From assembly GCA_947172415.1 (NCBI GenBank), contig OX359199.1:1018001-1082000 (forward strand): 64,000 bases of DNA, read 5' to 3'. Of this stretch, positions 11,301-23,585 are shown one piece after another (position 1 is the stretch's first letter; the number at the start of each line of letters is the position of its first letter). This DNA is from Chondrosia reniformis (lineage: Eukaryota > Porifera > Demospongiae > Chondrillida > Chondrillidae). A program made the translations under genes and the position numbers. The notes under the pieces were generated by a model. It saw only the letters and a program-made list of their open reading frames with translations. It was not told the origin of the DNA and searched no databases.

Positions 11301-14300
11301 TATAGCAATTGGATTTATTTTGGGTTTTCTGTGCCTACATGATCTAAGGGATCAACTAGAGTATGATCTTTGCTAATTTACTGGAACCTTGTGTACATAA
11401 AACATACACAATTTGAAACTGACCATTTTTCTGTGTTAATGACTAAAGTATTTTGTTTATGAAGGGGTACCATATGAATTTTAATCATGCTGCCAGTACT
11501 ACACTAGTTATGCCTATACGTACTTACACAGCTACAGGTTTGAGTTAAGATTTTATTGAAAAGTCACATTTCTCAAAACAAACTTTGTTTACCATCCCGC
11601 TGGCATGTGTTATAACGAATATGTATATAGAAACTAGACAACCTATGTACTGTATGTATACATAATATTCTACTTTACAATTTATACATATTGTAGCATA
11701 TTATAGGTGTACAGTGTGCGGCACCTATTATACATATGTACCCACAAGTAATGTGTATATTTTTAAGCCTCTTCATATGCGACTGACTGTTCTACATATG
11801 ATTATATAAAAGAATGTACAATAGACATTTAAATGTACGTACATACATATGTATTCATAAACCTTAAATTGTCTTGTCTTCCTAAAGGGGAAAAGTGGAA
11901 CTAGAGTTTTTGCACACTGTGATGCAAGATGAGTCAACAGGAAATGTGACATTTGCCATATCTTCAGACCCAGTTCAACTTCTAAATGGACCAATTGAGT
12001 TTGGGAAGGCTTACCTTTACTATACAGAAGGAATGCCTGTAGATGTAACGACCATCACTGGGTATATTAGTATCACAAAGGGTAGAAATACAAGTAAGTT
12101 GGAAATATTTGTGTAAATATATAACTAAATTTGCTACTGGCAGTGAACTCCAAAGCAAATCTTTGTAAACTGAAGTTCTTTCTAAACTAAACAGTTTTTG
12201 TACTAAATCCCATTAGTAAAAGCATAAAAGAAAAATTCAGTTAGTAACTGTGTCAAAGGTTCCGTTTAGAGAGACTTCATTGTACACATAAATCACTGCT
12301 TTACCCGATAATACATACATCCTGAAGGTGAATTAGAAAGTACGTATATATATACATTAATCACTTTGCTATTTTGACTGTGGGCATCTTAAATCCCTTT
12401 CATCCATATACAAATATCCAAAGAAATACATTTAAGGCAGTTTCTGATTGGTCTATCCTGTGTATTGATACATTCCTGCATCCTATCAATAATTTGCTTT
12501 CCTGAGAGAACTTTTGTTTGAACTTGTGAATGTACGTATGTGTTGTCATGGTATCCATGGTAACCATACAGATATGTGTACACACAGTAAATGTAGTCAA
12601 TCCTATATGGAGTATACTGAAGTTGTTGTTATCAACAACGCAAATTCTATTGCACAGTTTCTGATTAGAAAAACTTCTGTTAAGAAGAATTAATATAGTC
12701 GGTCCCTTAAAGTTCTTCTTAACGAGGTTCCACTGTTGTTGGTTATTTGTTAAGCATCAGCCTATACTACGTATACCTAATGTATGTTGAATGTGTTTTA
12801 AAGAGAAAAATATTTTTAGTGGTGTACTTTATGACTAACGGTTACTGAAGGTTACATATGCTTTACAAATTAAGCTTATAAATGTATATAGAAAACAGTG
12901 GAATGAAACTTTTGTTTTGTATATATATTGTATGTACGTAGGTATGATTGAAGATTTGGATAACTCAACTTTAGTGAAATTCTTTAGTTCTCTGTATGAA
13001 GCAAACAACCCAACGGTCAATGATACTGGCCCAACCAGCCCAGCCACACCTCTTCCTGAGTGGTTCCTCCCAGCGATCCTAGGAGCAGTGCTGGCACTCT
13101 TGATAATCGTTGTCTTCTGCATCATCTTTTGCATAATCACCGCTTTGTGCCTAAAGAAAAGGTAAGAACACTCTATATACAGTATGTCTCTGCTGTTTTG
13201 CCTCCACTAATAATGCTAATATACAACTTAATCAACTCAGCTTCAATACATCTTTAGAAGCGTTAGCATTTATGTACCATGTGGGTATATACGTATAACA
13301 ATATGGAGGCTTGCCTGTGTTTTGACACAACCAAGGCTGATAAAGACATCTTGGGTTAAAATGTTCAAATAGTTGCTGAGATTCATAATAATATCTTTAT
13401 GTACTAAGGAATCTGTATATATATAACAGATGGCTTACATACACATACGTATATATGATATGTCACATGTAATGGGGTATTTGTAGACCCAAAGTCTAAA
13501 ATTCACTTGTTGAATCTGTAAAGTATTTAATATATGGTCATGTAACAGGAAGCGAGCCCTCTGAACTATTAGAGTATGACTTCCTATAGACAGTTGTGTG
13601 AATAGCATATATACCTGATGAATGAGATGGTATTGGACTTCTCATTAATATATTTGTGGGAATCCTATTCTGAAACTGTTTTGATGGATATTCTCATGAG
13701 TAATCAAAATATTGACTTTTGCGTATTCATGACATCAGGCAACAAGTATGAGTACTGTATTGCACAATTGTTTATTCTAGAAAGAAGAATAGAATTATTA
13801 AGTTGCAGTTTATAGGAAATAGTATTTACAACCTTGATCCTGAAATTGATGGAGCTGAAGTTGTGAGAAGAGTGAAGGTCAGTCAGTATGCATGAATTTG
13901 TATTCAGTATAATCAAATTGAACATGTATTTCGGTTCTAGATTTAATCCCAGCTACTGGGATAAACAAACAATGAGGCAAGTAATGAGCCTCTATGTATA
14001 AGGTTAATACTGTAGTGTGTATCAACCTGTGCTGTTGTTTGGAATTTAATCCCATGTGTTGTTTACCTTTTCTGTGGCTCATGGTAAACCACACAATTTG
14101 GTATACCAGACCAAACCAGATCTTTGCAAACCACCTTCCTCCAAGTTATTCCAATTAGTGGGATATTATTGTTAGTCTATCCCTTGAAACAAGAGGCTCA
14201 GACACTCTTGTTTGTTATTTGAATCTTTTTAGAGCTAATGCATGTCATGTGATATATTCCAGCTCCATGTCTCTACTGATTTAGATACCTAACATTGAAA

Positions 14301-15867
14301 TATCAGGCTTCATATCTGGTACTTGTAAATGGTCTACCTAGGAGTTTAATGGTTGTTCCCCTGAGAAACATGTTCAACAATCTATAGTGGACTAATTACA
14401 AATAAAATATTTGAACTTATTTCCTAACAAAATTGCATACTGACCATACAACCTTTTAATTAAGGAATGTCCAATTCAACCATTTCTTTTTTAAGAGTAT
14501 GCTGTCTTCACAGAGTACTAATGTCTTTGTGTCCTGTATACTGAGTAGAATACGTACGTACATGTATGAGTATATGTACATATTGTACATGTTGTTATAT
14601 TATATTTTAGAATTGAAACTACATATATTTTGAAGACCGGCAGTAATTATTGTACCTTAACCAAAAGAATGAGAAATGTTTAAGAACTTCTTACTTTTCA
14701 TTTCAATACTCACAGAATGCTCATGATCCCCAAACAGCAGTTCCACCTCAGAATGCCTATTCTACAGTGAGGGCATTCAGAAGAAAGGTACGCCTATGTA
14801 TATATGTACGTCCATACCTGCATACATGCATACGTACATATATACGTACATACATATATATATGCAAGCTTTCCTATATGCATAAGCCTGTGTATAAAGT
14901 AACTACATATTATAGGTCAACATTGTTATCAGTCAGTATATGTACATGTGTATTACAAGAAATTGCATTATAACATTAGTACATAAAACCAAACAAATGC
15001 CTGCTGTTAATATACGTGTACGTATGTACATAGGAACAAAGTGCACTAACTTCTATCTCAAATTAACACACCGTTGTTCCTGCCCAACATATTTAATACT
15101 AAGCAGTACTACTCCTGAGTATATATGTATTTCACATGCACTCTAGACCATCAGCAGCTAACTCCTGACCTAGTTTTGTACTTGTTATTTTATAAAAGTT
15201 GATAGAATTCTAGCAATTCCTACCACTATACAGTGTTGTGTGTACAGATTTATGGAATGCAAGGATTGTAAAAGTAAAAGCTCTTTCTCTATAAGCCAAC
15301 CATTTGGTATATGCATTCATTACACATCATTGAGATATTCCTACAGATTAAGAACTTTAAGAGACTGACGTACACAAACATACGTAATCATAACAGACTC
15401 ATAATATTAATATAGCACATGTATACATTATCAGATACATATATAAATGCTGTGTCTGGAGCAGTCCCTAACATGGTAGGCTGATTGAATTTCACAGCAG
15501 CTGATATGACATTAACCTTTCTTCTATAAACTTCTGGATTTGTTATTGTTGCACCTAGGGAATTGTTTTTGTAGGAGATATGATTACACCTAATGAATAT
15601 TTAATGATTTCTATATTCAGCAAATTCCTGGTCACATTGACTATTGCCTGGGTACACTCCACTTAGCTCCTTTCCCACAAGGCCCCAGGGTCCCAGGGCC
15701 AAATTCATTATGCCTCAGCCTTTCAAGTTATATACAGACTAACTACAAAAGAATGGGGAATTGCAATTTCTATTTATTCTGATTCCTGATTATCTCCCAA
15801 AGCATCTGCCTTCTGTAGCTGTAGGTTAGATTTCTTAGTTCAAAATGTAGAAGCCATTGCAAGTGTA

Positions 15868-15901
<34 letters not shown>

Positions 15902-18900
15902 CTGCCATAAGTATTACTTTTATGTATTTTCCAAATATGGTTGCACTTTGAGATTCATATTGCTTATTCCCTTATGTGTAACTCTCCCATAATAATATCT
16001 TAAAAAGGCTTGTTAATATATCCTATAGAAAGCAACTGCTACCTTCTAAATATGGTATCAGTCCATATGGTTATAATGACATCATAATTAATTAGTACAT
16101 CCTTTTTTGTCCCTGTGGTACATTTGTAATTAAATATTGACATTCTTCATTCATATACATATTTAGTCCAAAATGATGTCCATGTCAATGAATGCTGGTG
16201 ATGAAGTGAAAGGTCACTCTCTCCCAAGAGCCTATGCCGACCTTACTGTACCCAACTATGGAGTGGAGGTGCCTCAAGGAGTAGACTTTGCTAAATACAA
16301 CGAATCCAGGACTGATAAGAACGATAAGGTACGTATGTATGTAAGTGAGATGTATATTATAAGAATTGTAGGTAAAGTGAGATATTTTACTGTCTTGAAT
16401 ATTATAAGATTTGTAGGACTGTTCTTGTGGTTCAACCCAAGTATACGCATGTACTCCTTTCCCTCTTAATGATGATCACTTGTGGTTTCATTATCACTTT
16501 AATCTGCAACACCTTATTGTTTCCCTTTATCTTTTAAGGCGTGGTACTTCCCCAGAGAACGGCTGACATACATGAGAGAATTAGGAGAAGGAGAATTTGG
16601 AAAAGTTTTACTCATGTCAGCTAACGTAAGTACATTATACTGGACATGTGATCAATGTGATAAGTAAAACCACAACAATTACCAAGTAGCTCTGTCTCTC
16701 TTCATGAGAATTCAGAATTAGCTCCATCTGAGATTCCCAGACCTAGCATGTGGGAGGGGCCAATGGGATGGTCCAGTGGGAGGGGCCAATGGGTTGGTCC
16801 AGTGGGAGGGGCCAATGGGTTGGTCCAGTGGGAGGGGCCAATGGGATGGTCCAGTGGGAGGGGCCAATGGGATGGTCCAGTGGGAGGGGCCAATGGATGG
16901 TCCAGTGGGAGGGGCCAATGGGTTGGTCCAGTGGGAGGAGCCAATGGGTTGGTCCAGTGGGAGGAGCCAATGGGTTGGTCCAGTGGGAGGGGCCAATGGA
17001 TGGTCCAGTGGGATGGTCCAGTGGGAAGGGCCAATGGGATGGTCCAGTGGGAGGGGCCAATAAGAAGGGCTGATGCTATTATAGCAGAGATGCACATGTA
17101 CATAAATTATTATACTTAAAATATAGATATATGTAATCTACTTACAAAACTATGAATGAAATTATTTATTCTCCCGGTAAATGTTATTTGTTAAAACTTA
17201 TTTGTTTTAATCTATAGTCTTGTCTAGTTAAAGCAATACGTACGTATATGCATTGTGTCTCTGTCCCCTATGTAGTCCATTGCTGGATATAATGGCAATT
17301 TTCCTGTCGCTGTTAAAACACTTTCCCGTTCTAGAATGCAAGATATTGATAAGTTCATGCAAGAGGTCAATGTCATGAAGAAGTTTTCTCATCCCAACAT
17401 TATTAGTCTCCTTGGTGAGTAAGTCAAGTGATGACATTGATTGACATTGTCCAGTCAAAACTATATGTGGCTTGAAGATGAACAGCTACGTATACTTATA
17501 CTATAGTAAGGTATCACTTGAAGATGAATAGCTACGTATACTTATACTATAGTAAGGTATCACTTGAAGATGAATAGCTATGTATACTTATACTATAGTA
17601 AGGTATCACTTTTCCTAAATCAGAATCAAAAATGCTAGAAATTCCTGTTTATGTGTGTATGGTTTATCAAATTTTATTTAGAATAGCATTTAGCTTCAGA
17701 ACCCTTAAATGTGCAGACTTTTGAATAGTGCATCCTCATTGCTATCACTAATTGTAACTAAAATGTGAATGCTTGAAGAGGAGGGACAGACAATTAAGGA
17801 AATTGAAATTTCTACTGTTAGCAGATGTTGGGAAAGTGTTAATTTCATTTGAGTTAGTAATATTTATCTTTCAGTTACATACTGAATAAAAATATTTGTA
17901 CCTTGTACTAAAGTGAAGGTACCATCTGGATTGTCATCATTTTATTGATTCTGTTGATCCCTAAGAATTGAATTTTAAATCCTTCATCCTAATTGACTCC
18001 ATAAAAGTATAGTGACTTGAATTAAGCTGATTATAACCTAAAATGTCATTATTATCTCTAAAGTATGCAAAAAATGGCTGTCATAGGCAAAGAATTATTA
18101 ATTAGTACCTTTTAAATCAATAACAAAACAATCTATGATTTCATTTGACCATTATAAGCCCTTTACATACCAATGTTGAGACATGTTTCAATAATGTATA
18201 TTTGCAAAGTACATATTTAAACTGCTATTATGACATTTCACATTTTGTTTGATCAATTGTTCTCAAATGAACTGTGACGATACTACAAACATAGAAGTGA
18301 TGTGAATGATGTATACTTACAGTAACTTCATTTTTTGGAATGTTTTAATTTGATTTGTTCTAAATACAATTTTACGTTATTGTTGCAGTAGTCAAGAACA
18401 AAGTGAGAATAAAGACCTACCTCTGATCTCCTTTCATATAGGTGTCTGTCCTGCCGAGGAGGATGCTGCTCCAATGATGATATTAGAGTTGATGCCTTAT
18501 GGTGATCTGCAGTCATTTCTATTAGCAAACAAGTATGTGTGTATAGACAGTACACATTGGAGTATACTAATATTAACACCATATGAGACACTTATTACTT
18601 AGGGAAAGCCTATAAATCAAACAGTGGATAAGAATACAGTTTTCACTTTTTTACTTGTCCATATTCATTTTACTACATATTAACATATACAGTACTTTTT
18701 AGGTCGGTTGTCCAGACCGGACTTTGCAATCGGTAATTGGTAAAACAAAAGTTATCGCTGAACATGCTGACGTTATTCTAGTAGAGAAAGTTTGTTCAAA
18801 TGGTAGTCGTGAATTGCTAACTGATTACAGATTGCAATGTCCGGTCTAGACACCCGACCCAAAAAGTACTGTTACAGTAGCAATTATTATTGAGATGGCA

Positions 18901-20911
18901 CATCTATATATATATTAATAGTATTGATAGTGCATAACAAGTTAACATTGCCTCATTCCAGGCCAGAGCCCGATGCCATAGCTCGTATATCCATTGTGGA
19001 GATGGTCCAGTTTGCATTTGATATAGCATCAGCTTTAGAGTATATTGAGCTAAAGAACTATGTTCACAGAGACGTTGCTGCCAGGAACTGCCTTGGTATG
19101 TGTAGTTTAGCACTGTAATCAATAGGTATACATCTCTTCTATAGAGTGATTATACGTACATACAATAATTATACAGTATGTATGTTAGCTTTTATTACAG
19201 TTTTACTGTTATAGCCTTCAACTTTTTTTGTTGTCACAAGCCATAAGTCTATGTATGAATATTTAATGAACTGATAGAGAGTAACTTTAGTTGCGTTCAA
19301 TAGGATAGATATTGTTGATGAAGACCTACGGGTCGAAACGTTCAATCTAGCTCGATTTTCATTGCAGATGGCTCCAATAAACTTATCTATCAATATTTTA
19401 ATATCCTACTACGTGAACTCCTTAACATAGCATCAAGACTGAGTGTAAAATATACAATTAACCAGAATTCTCATCTATATACGAAATTAATCAGTTCCTG
19501 AAAATTTTATGCAAATGTGCAGTTGTGCATTAGTGAAGTCCACTGTACTCATCCAATCTTCCGTAGAAAGGTCTCTACATGTCTTGTGTGTAATATTTCC
19601 TTTGTAGTTGGCTCTGAATTGACGGTAAAGCTAGCTGACTTTGGGATGGCTAGAGGCATTAAGGACCAAGATTTTTATAAATTGGCTGGAAAAGCCAAGC
19701 TGCCAGTTAAATGGATGGCACCAGAGTCAATCCTTTACGGGGAATTCTCCAGTGCATCCGATGTTTGGTAAGTTTATATCCAGCACAACATTACATCTTC
19801 AAGCAATTGTCATATTTATACCTTGATCCAGCCAAGATGAGACCTTGGTCACTTGGCTGGTTTAGCATAATACGTATGTTCCAGTGATTTTCCATTTTCC
19901 ATAGTATATATCTACGTATGTACATGTAATTATCAGTATAAGCTGTCTTACGTTTCCTTAACTGTCCCCTATTATTATTTGTTTTCAATCCACATACAGG
20001 TCATTTGGTGTGTTGCTATGGGAGATAGCCAGTTATGGGAAAGCCCCTTTGCAAGAATACAGTATTGATCAAGTAGTCCAACTTGCCGAATCCAACGTAC
20101 TCAGTCAATGCCATCTGAGCACAAAGTTAGTATACCTACCTACACACCTGCCACATGAAAAATCTAAGATACTATTTTCCTACATGCTATATGCCTATTC
20201 TGTAAAAAGAGCCTATAGGGGAACCTACACACCTGCCACATGTAATCCTTGTCTTACCTGTTAATCAGTTCAAATATATTTACTCCGTACCTTTCAATTC
20301 ACATTTATTTGTCACCAAAAGAAAGGAAGTAAAAGTCAGTCCTAAAAATGATGCTACTTTGTCGTGTATACCTGTACATTATGATATGTGTGTATAAATG
20401 TTACCTCTAAGCATTATTCACTGTTTCAATAATCAAAGTGATAATGAAACCACAAGTAATTATAATCAATCATAAAGAGGGAAAAACACAAATATGGAAT
20501 GTAGCAATTGCCAGGGATTGAACCCAGGACAGCTTGTTATGACCAGCAGTTCTGCACCCCCTGAGCTGCAGTAGCCACAGCAATGTCTCCCTCATATTTC
20601 CCCCTTGTACTAACTGTATGTACGTATGCATAGTGAAGAAATATAACTATATTATACCTACCTAATTTAGGCCGGAAGATTGCCCAAATGAACTAGTCTA
20701 TTTGATGGAACAGTGTTTAGTTAACACTGCGGCGGAGAGGCCTCACATATCAAAACTCAAAATGACCCTGGATGATTACAGTGACGAGGACTATCGTCTC
20801 GAGGAAGTACATCAGAATGACTACGAACATGAGACTATTGAACTGAGCCCAATTGAGGAAAACCCTGAACTCTGTTGTGCCGCAGGGTCCAGTCAATATT
20901 CACTTGTGTGA
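8340..20911 (+). CDS. ALK/LTK-like receptor tyrosine kinase, 16 exons
   Basis: A complete receptor tyrosine kinase of about 1059 aa. Exons: 8340-8430, 8718-9383, 9478-9936, 10038-10266, 11888-12093, 12942-13161, 13781-13877, 14716-14787, 16167-16328, 16539-16625, 17276-17414, 18442-18532, 18962-19095, 19608-19767, 20000-20125 and 20671-20911; all phases agree. Residues 1-22 are a signal peptide. The ectodomain has poly-glycine blocks (densest about 309-331) followed by a six-cysteine EGF-like module (about 371-403), the arrangement seen next to the membrane in ALK and LTK. A TM helix spans about 592-621. The kinase shows the glycine loop GEGEFG (750-755), VAVK lysine 777, alpha-C glutamate 793, HRDVAARN (875-882), DFG (895-897) and WMAPES, so it should be active. 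The activation loop has a single tyrosine (DFYK) rather than the ALK YxxxYY set. The tail carries several candidate phosphotyrosines (DEDY, NDYEH, SQYSLV). The exon 1 donor could instead be at 8488, adding 19 residues in the same phase. The family is certain; the ALK assignment rests on the ectodomain. Confidence 0.9.
15862..15900. repeat. (GT)n(GA)n microsatellite
   Basis: A GT run passes directly into a GA run within an intron of the receptor kinase gene. Confidence 0.9.
16744..17065. repeat. 26-bp minisatellite in a kinase-gene intron
   Basis: About 12 tandem copies of a G-rich unit (core GTGGGAGGGGCCAATGGG plus ATGGTCCA or TTGGTCCA) lie between the exon carrying the glycine loop and the exon carrying the VAVK lysine. 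Most frames on both strands are open through it; these are by-products of the repeat. Confidence 0.95.
17471..17608. repeat. Three tandem copies of a 46-bp unit
   Basis: Three almost identical 46-bp units starting CTTGAAGATGAA and ending AAGGTATCA follow the VAVK-lysine exon of the receptor kinase. The near identity suggests recent expansion. Confidence 0.95.
18689..18872. repeat. MITE with 43-bp terminal inverted repeats
   Basis: The ends are inverted copies of about 43 bp with four mismatches, both starting ACAGTACTTTTT. The element is 184 bp long, has no coding capacity and lies in a receptor kinase intron. CAGT tips next to TA are reminiscent of Tc1/mariner-type MITEs, but the right-hand flank does not give a clean TA duplication, so the superfamily is unproven. 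Confidence 0.75.
19315..19342 (+). ncRNA. Hammerhead-ribozyme-like core motif
   Basis: The sequence has a TTGATGA box, a short stem-loop (GACC, loop, GGTC), then GAAAC. This is the layout of a hammerhead core (CUGAUGA - stem II - GAAA), with one substitution and one extra A before the stem. Minimal hammerheads of this kind are known in Penelope-like retroelements and in retrozymes. Similar motifs occur near 21914 and 27593. Catalytic ability is not established. Confidence 0.35.
20154..20226. repeat. Partial copy of a dispersed repeat family
   Basis: This stretch, just after a kinase-domain exon, matches the left part of the repeat at 43484-43752: CATGAAAAATCTAAG, then CCTACATGCTAT, then AGAGCCTATAGGGGAAC. 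Confidence 0.7.
20510..20579 (-). repeat. tRNA-derived SINE head
   Basis: On the minus strand there is an A-box-like stretch (TGCAGCTCAGGGG), a degenerate anticodon arm with CAT, and a good B box (GGTTCAATCCC). The acceptor arms do not pair well, so it reads as a decayed methionine-tRNA-like SINE head rather than a working tRNA gene. It lies in the last intron of the receptor kinase. Confidence 0.55.
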
Positions 20912-21391
20912 TTCTGTGTAAATGTACAGTATCACTATACATGTCTAATGTAATGTGACTTGTTATATACGTACTTATATATATATATATATATTTACTG
21001 TATTATAATTTTGTACACTATATTCTGTAGTATATGTATATATGTAAACATTAATTGCATTTTCATCTAATTATTATCTTATTTTGCAATTGGTAACTTC
21101 TTGAATTACAAACATTGTATTTCAATTCATTCCACATTGTCACATGTACAGTTTTGTGAAATTTTTGATTTATTCAACTTTCTTTATAATGTATTATAAT
21201 AATGTGTTAATAACTTTAAGTGTAATATGTATAAATACAGTAACTGTAAGTGATTATTATAGCTATAAGTGGCACCACCATTCCTTCCCCTTTGAATCTC
21301 CAATTGCAAGCAGATTAAGTGAAGACATGAAGCATACATTGATGAATGAATTAAGTGTTCTAATCAAAACATAATGTCAATATTTCCTTCC

Positions 21392-21397
21392 AAATAA
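21392..21397 (+). terminator. Polyadenylation signal of the receptor kinase
   Basis: AATAAA lies about 480 bp after the kinase stop codon and about 190 bp before the stop of the convergent ABITRAM gene, so the two 3' ends are close together. Confidence 0.5.
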
Positions 21398-21583
21398 ACA
21401 TGTCTGTTCAACCTCTTGTGGTTTTACTTCTACTATTTAATATATAGTAAACATACGTACGACTCTTGTATAAGGTGATATATATATAGCAATATACGTA
21501 TATATATTACTAGTGTTTACTCATGATCATCAATATACATATTTAAGTGACTTAAAAAACACGATAATGCATAAGATTTAATG

Positions 21584-23558
21584 TCATACATCTTTCTTTT
21601 TCAATTCCTCGTACTTCTCTTCACTCACTAAAGCATTGCAGGTTGCAGCTCCGTCTCCAAGTTTAGGTAGAACAAGTGCAATATATCCTTCACCCAACGG
21701 CTGCATTGAACCAGATATAGTAATTATATAATTGTGATTATCTGTTTATAAATTCACATTATTAAAGTAAGTCACACTTGTATACATCATTTAATACAAA
21801 CTTACCTTTTGAATGGTACATTGTTTGACTCTTAGAGTGTACGTATGTATATACAGAATGAACATTTCACCCCCCCCCCCCCCCCCCCTAAAAGGGTCTT
21901 CATATGTGACTAGCTGATGAAGACCCTTGGAGTTGAAACATACCATCCAAAAAATAAGTTTGATGTAGTTGAAAGGAATCCATATTTTATTATTACAAAC
22001 CTGTTTCTGTATTAGAGATGGATTATCCAACAGCCGTTCGTTAACTTCAACAAGATATCCTTTAATGCAACTAACAAGAAGTGACGCTAAGATAACTTAG
22101 TCCTCATATTGTATACACATATACAAGTGAGAATGTTCTATTATAGTATGTATTCCACTGAACATTGAATAACTAACAAACAATGTAACCATTATTTTAT
22201 AGGCACTTATACGTACTGTACTCAGTATTTTGGAGAATTTTTCATAATTTAATCTACTGATCCGTATGCTAGCTAAGTACGTAAGTATGGTGACTAGGAC
22301 ATACAGTAGCAATGACGTAATGAGATCAGATAACTCGCTTGATTACCTGTAGAGGCAGTATTTCCTCTCTGGATCTCCTTTACAGTGCACCAGGCAGAGT
22401 GGAGACCTGGGGGTGAGGTGCTGGGCACCCTGTATAAGGGAAGACATTCATAGGAGTACACAGAGTGGAGACCTGGGGTTAAGGTAGAATAAACTTTGAA
22501 GATGATTCGAGAAACATTCTTAAAATATAGAATAGCTCATTAAAAAAGAAAAAAAGGAAAAAGAGAAAAAAGGAAAAAGACCTACTGTACAGTAGGTGAA
22601 CAATTCAACATGGAAAGGATTAAGGAGACAGATCTCTTATTTAAATGACATGTTGATGCTGAATATATGGTTGGCAACTTATTTTTTCCTTTTCCTGATA
22701 CTGGATTATCTGCTCTGTCATTTTTACCAATTTTGAAAGTTACTTGTAAAATGTCTTCTTTCATCAGTGGATGTGATGGAGAAACACATATCATACAGAT
22801 TCTAAAGAAGAATGTTTAATGATTGTTCTTGACACACAAGAAAACAGGACTATATACATATATATTATTGCCTCATCTAACAATAATATATAGAACACAC
22901 ACATTACATGTTGTATAATATGCAGTATGTTGGTGGTGTATATTTTGCACATGAAAGGGGGACACATGCAGTTTATCATATTACAACAGTAATTACTGGT
23001 AGCAGTTGCTTTGATGAAATTACTATGTGACATTAATCCTACTACATTTATAATTTTGCTAATCGTCTCTTCCTGTGATCATTTATTTCTTCATCAGAGC
23101 ATGTACACAGGCTATAGTGCAATTAACTCCCTCACTTAATGTACTATGGTATTTTAAACTCTTCTTTGAATTTATAATTGAATATTTAAGTATATTAGTG
23201 CATACATATGTGTACTTGTTTGAATGTTGGAAGACGCACTGCTCTTCTCCTTCTCTTCCTTGTACATCTATGTGTCATCAAACAGGATGCATGTAAACTG
23301 TGATGCAATAACATATCATACGTAATGATTTTATACATATTATATTATTTCCATTACATTACTGGGATATGTTGGAACTTGCACTCGCATTATATTATAT
23401 TTATTTGTTCGGATAATATAATCATTACTACTTTGGCATATCCATTTAATCGTATATTGTATAGATCTGTCTTGCCCACCTATTGCATAATATTTAGTGA
23501 AGTATCGCCTTAAGAGAGGCTCCGGAGGGCCTCTACATTCATCCTCAATGGCGGCCAT
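21584..23558 (-). CDS. ABITRAM: ABITRAM (FAM206A) homologue
   Basis: Spliced gene on the minus strand. Exons: 23480-23558 (start), 23216-23267, a third from 22801 down to an unresolved donor near 22590-22660, then 22347-22429, 22001-22070 and 21584-21700 (stop). The translated pieces follow vertebrate ABITRAM from end to end: RRYFTKYY at the N-terminus, QHSNKICM, a VSGKGK block, GAQHLTPRSPLC, SCIKGYLVEVNE, and GEGYIALVLPK at the C-terminus. The family has a glycine-cleavage-H-like (lipoyl-fold) domain without the lipoylated lysine and in vertebrates has been reported as a nuclear actin-binding regulator. The donor after the VSGKGK block does not give a simple GT join in phase 0 with the next exon. 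An intron holds a partial duplicate of the 22347-22429 exon. The start codon lies 16 bp from that of the divergent death-domain gene. Confidence 0.85.
21871..21888. repeat. Poly-C run
   Basis: About 18 consecutive C residues lie in the last ABITRAM intron, just before a hammerhead-like repeat. Length polymorphism or assembly error is likely here. Confidence 0.9.
21914..21990 (+). repeat. Hammerhead-like motif plus retroelement-like tail
   Basis: An exact CTGATGA is followed by a weak stem and GAAAC (21914-21939). The sequence after it (CATCCAAAA, ATAAGTTTGATG, AGTTGAAAGGAATCC) is also found near 34265-34313. It is probably the end of a short retroelement or Penelope-like copy. Confidence 0.4.
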
Positions 23559-23585
23559 TTTATTCTCCTTCAAAATGGCAGCTAA
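23541..23585. promoter_or_regulatory. Shared ABITRAM / death-domain gene start region with YY1-like motifs
   Basis: The minus-strand ABITRAM start codon (23556-23558) and the preferred plus-strand start (23575-23577) are 16 bp apart. The interval contains GCGGCCATTTT and CAAAATGGC, which resemble the YY1 motif often found straddling start sites of TATA-less genes. Transcription of the two genes must therefore overlap or begin within a few tens of bases. Confidence 0.5.

Noticed and set aside
13552-13575. A juxtamembrane exon after an acceptor-like CAG
   Set aside because: It reads into a stop after a few codons in the required phase; the exon at 13781-13877 fits the phase and continues the charged juxtamembrane segment.
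16702-17119. Six overlapping Pro/Trp- or Gly-rich open frames on both strands
   Set aside because: All are by-products of the 26-bp minisatellite in a receptor kinase intron.
20510-20579. A tRNA-Met gene
   Set aside because: The B box is good but the acceptor stem does not pair and the anticodon arm is degenerate; it is better explained as a SINE head.
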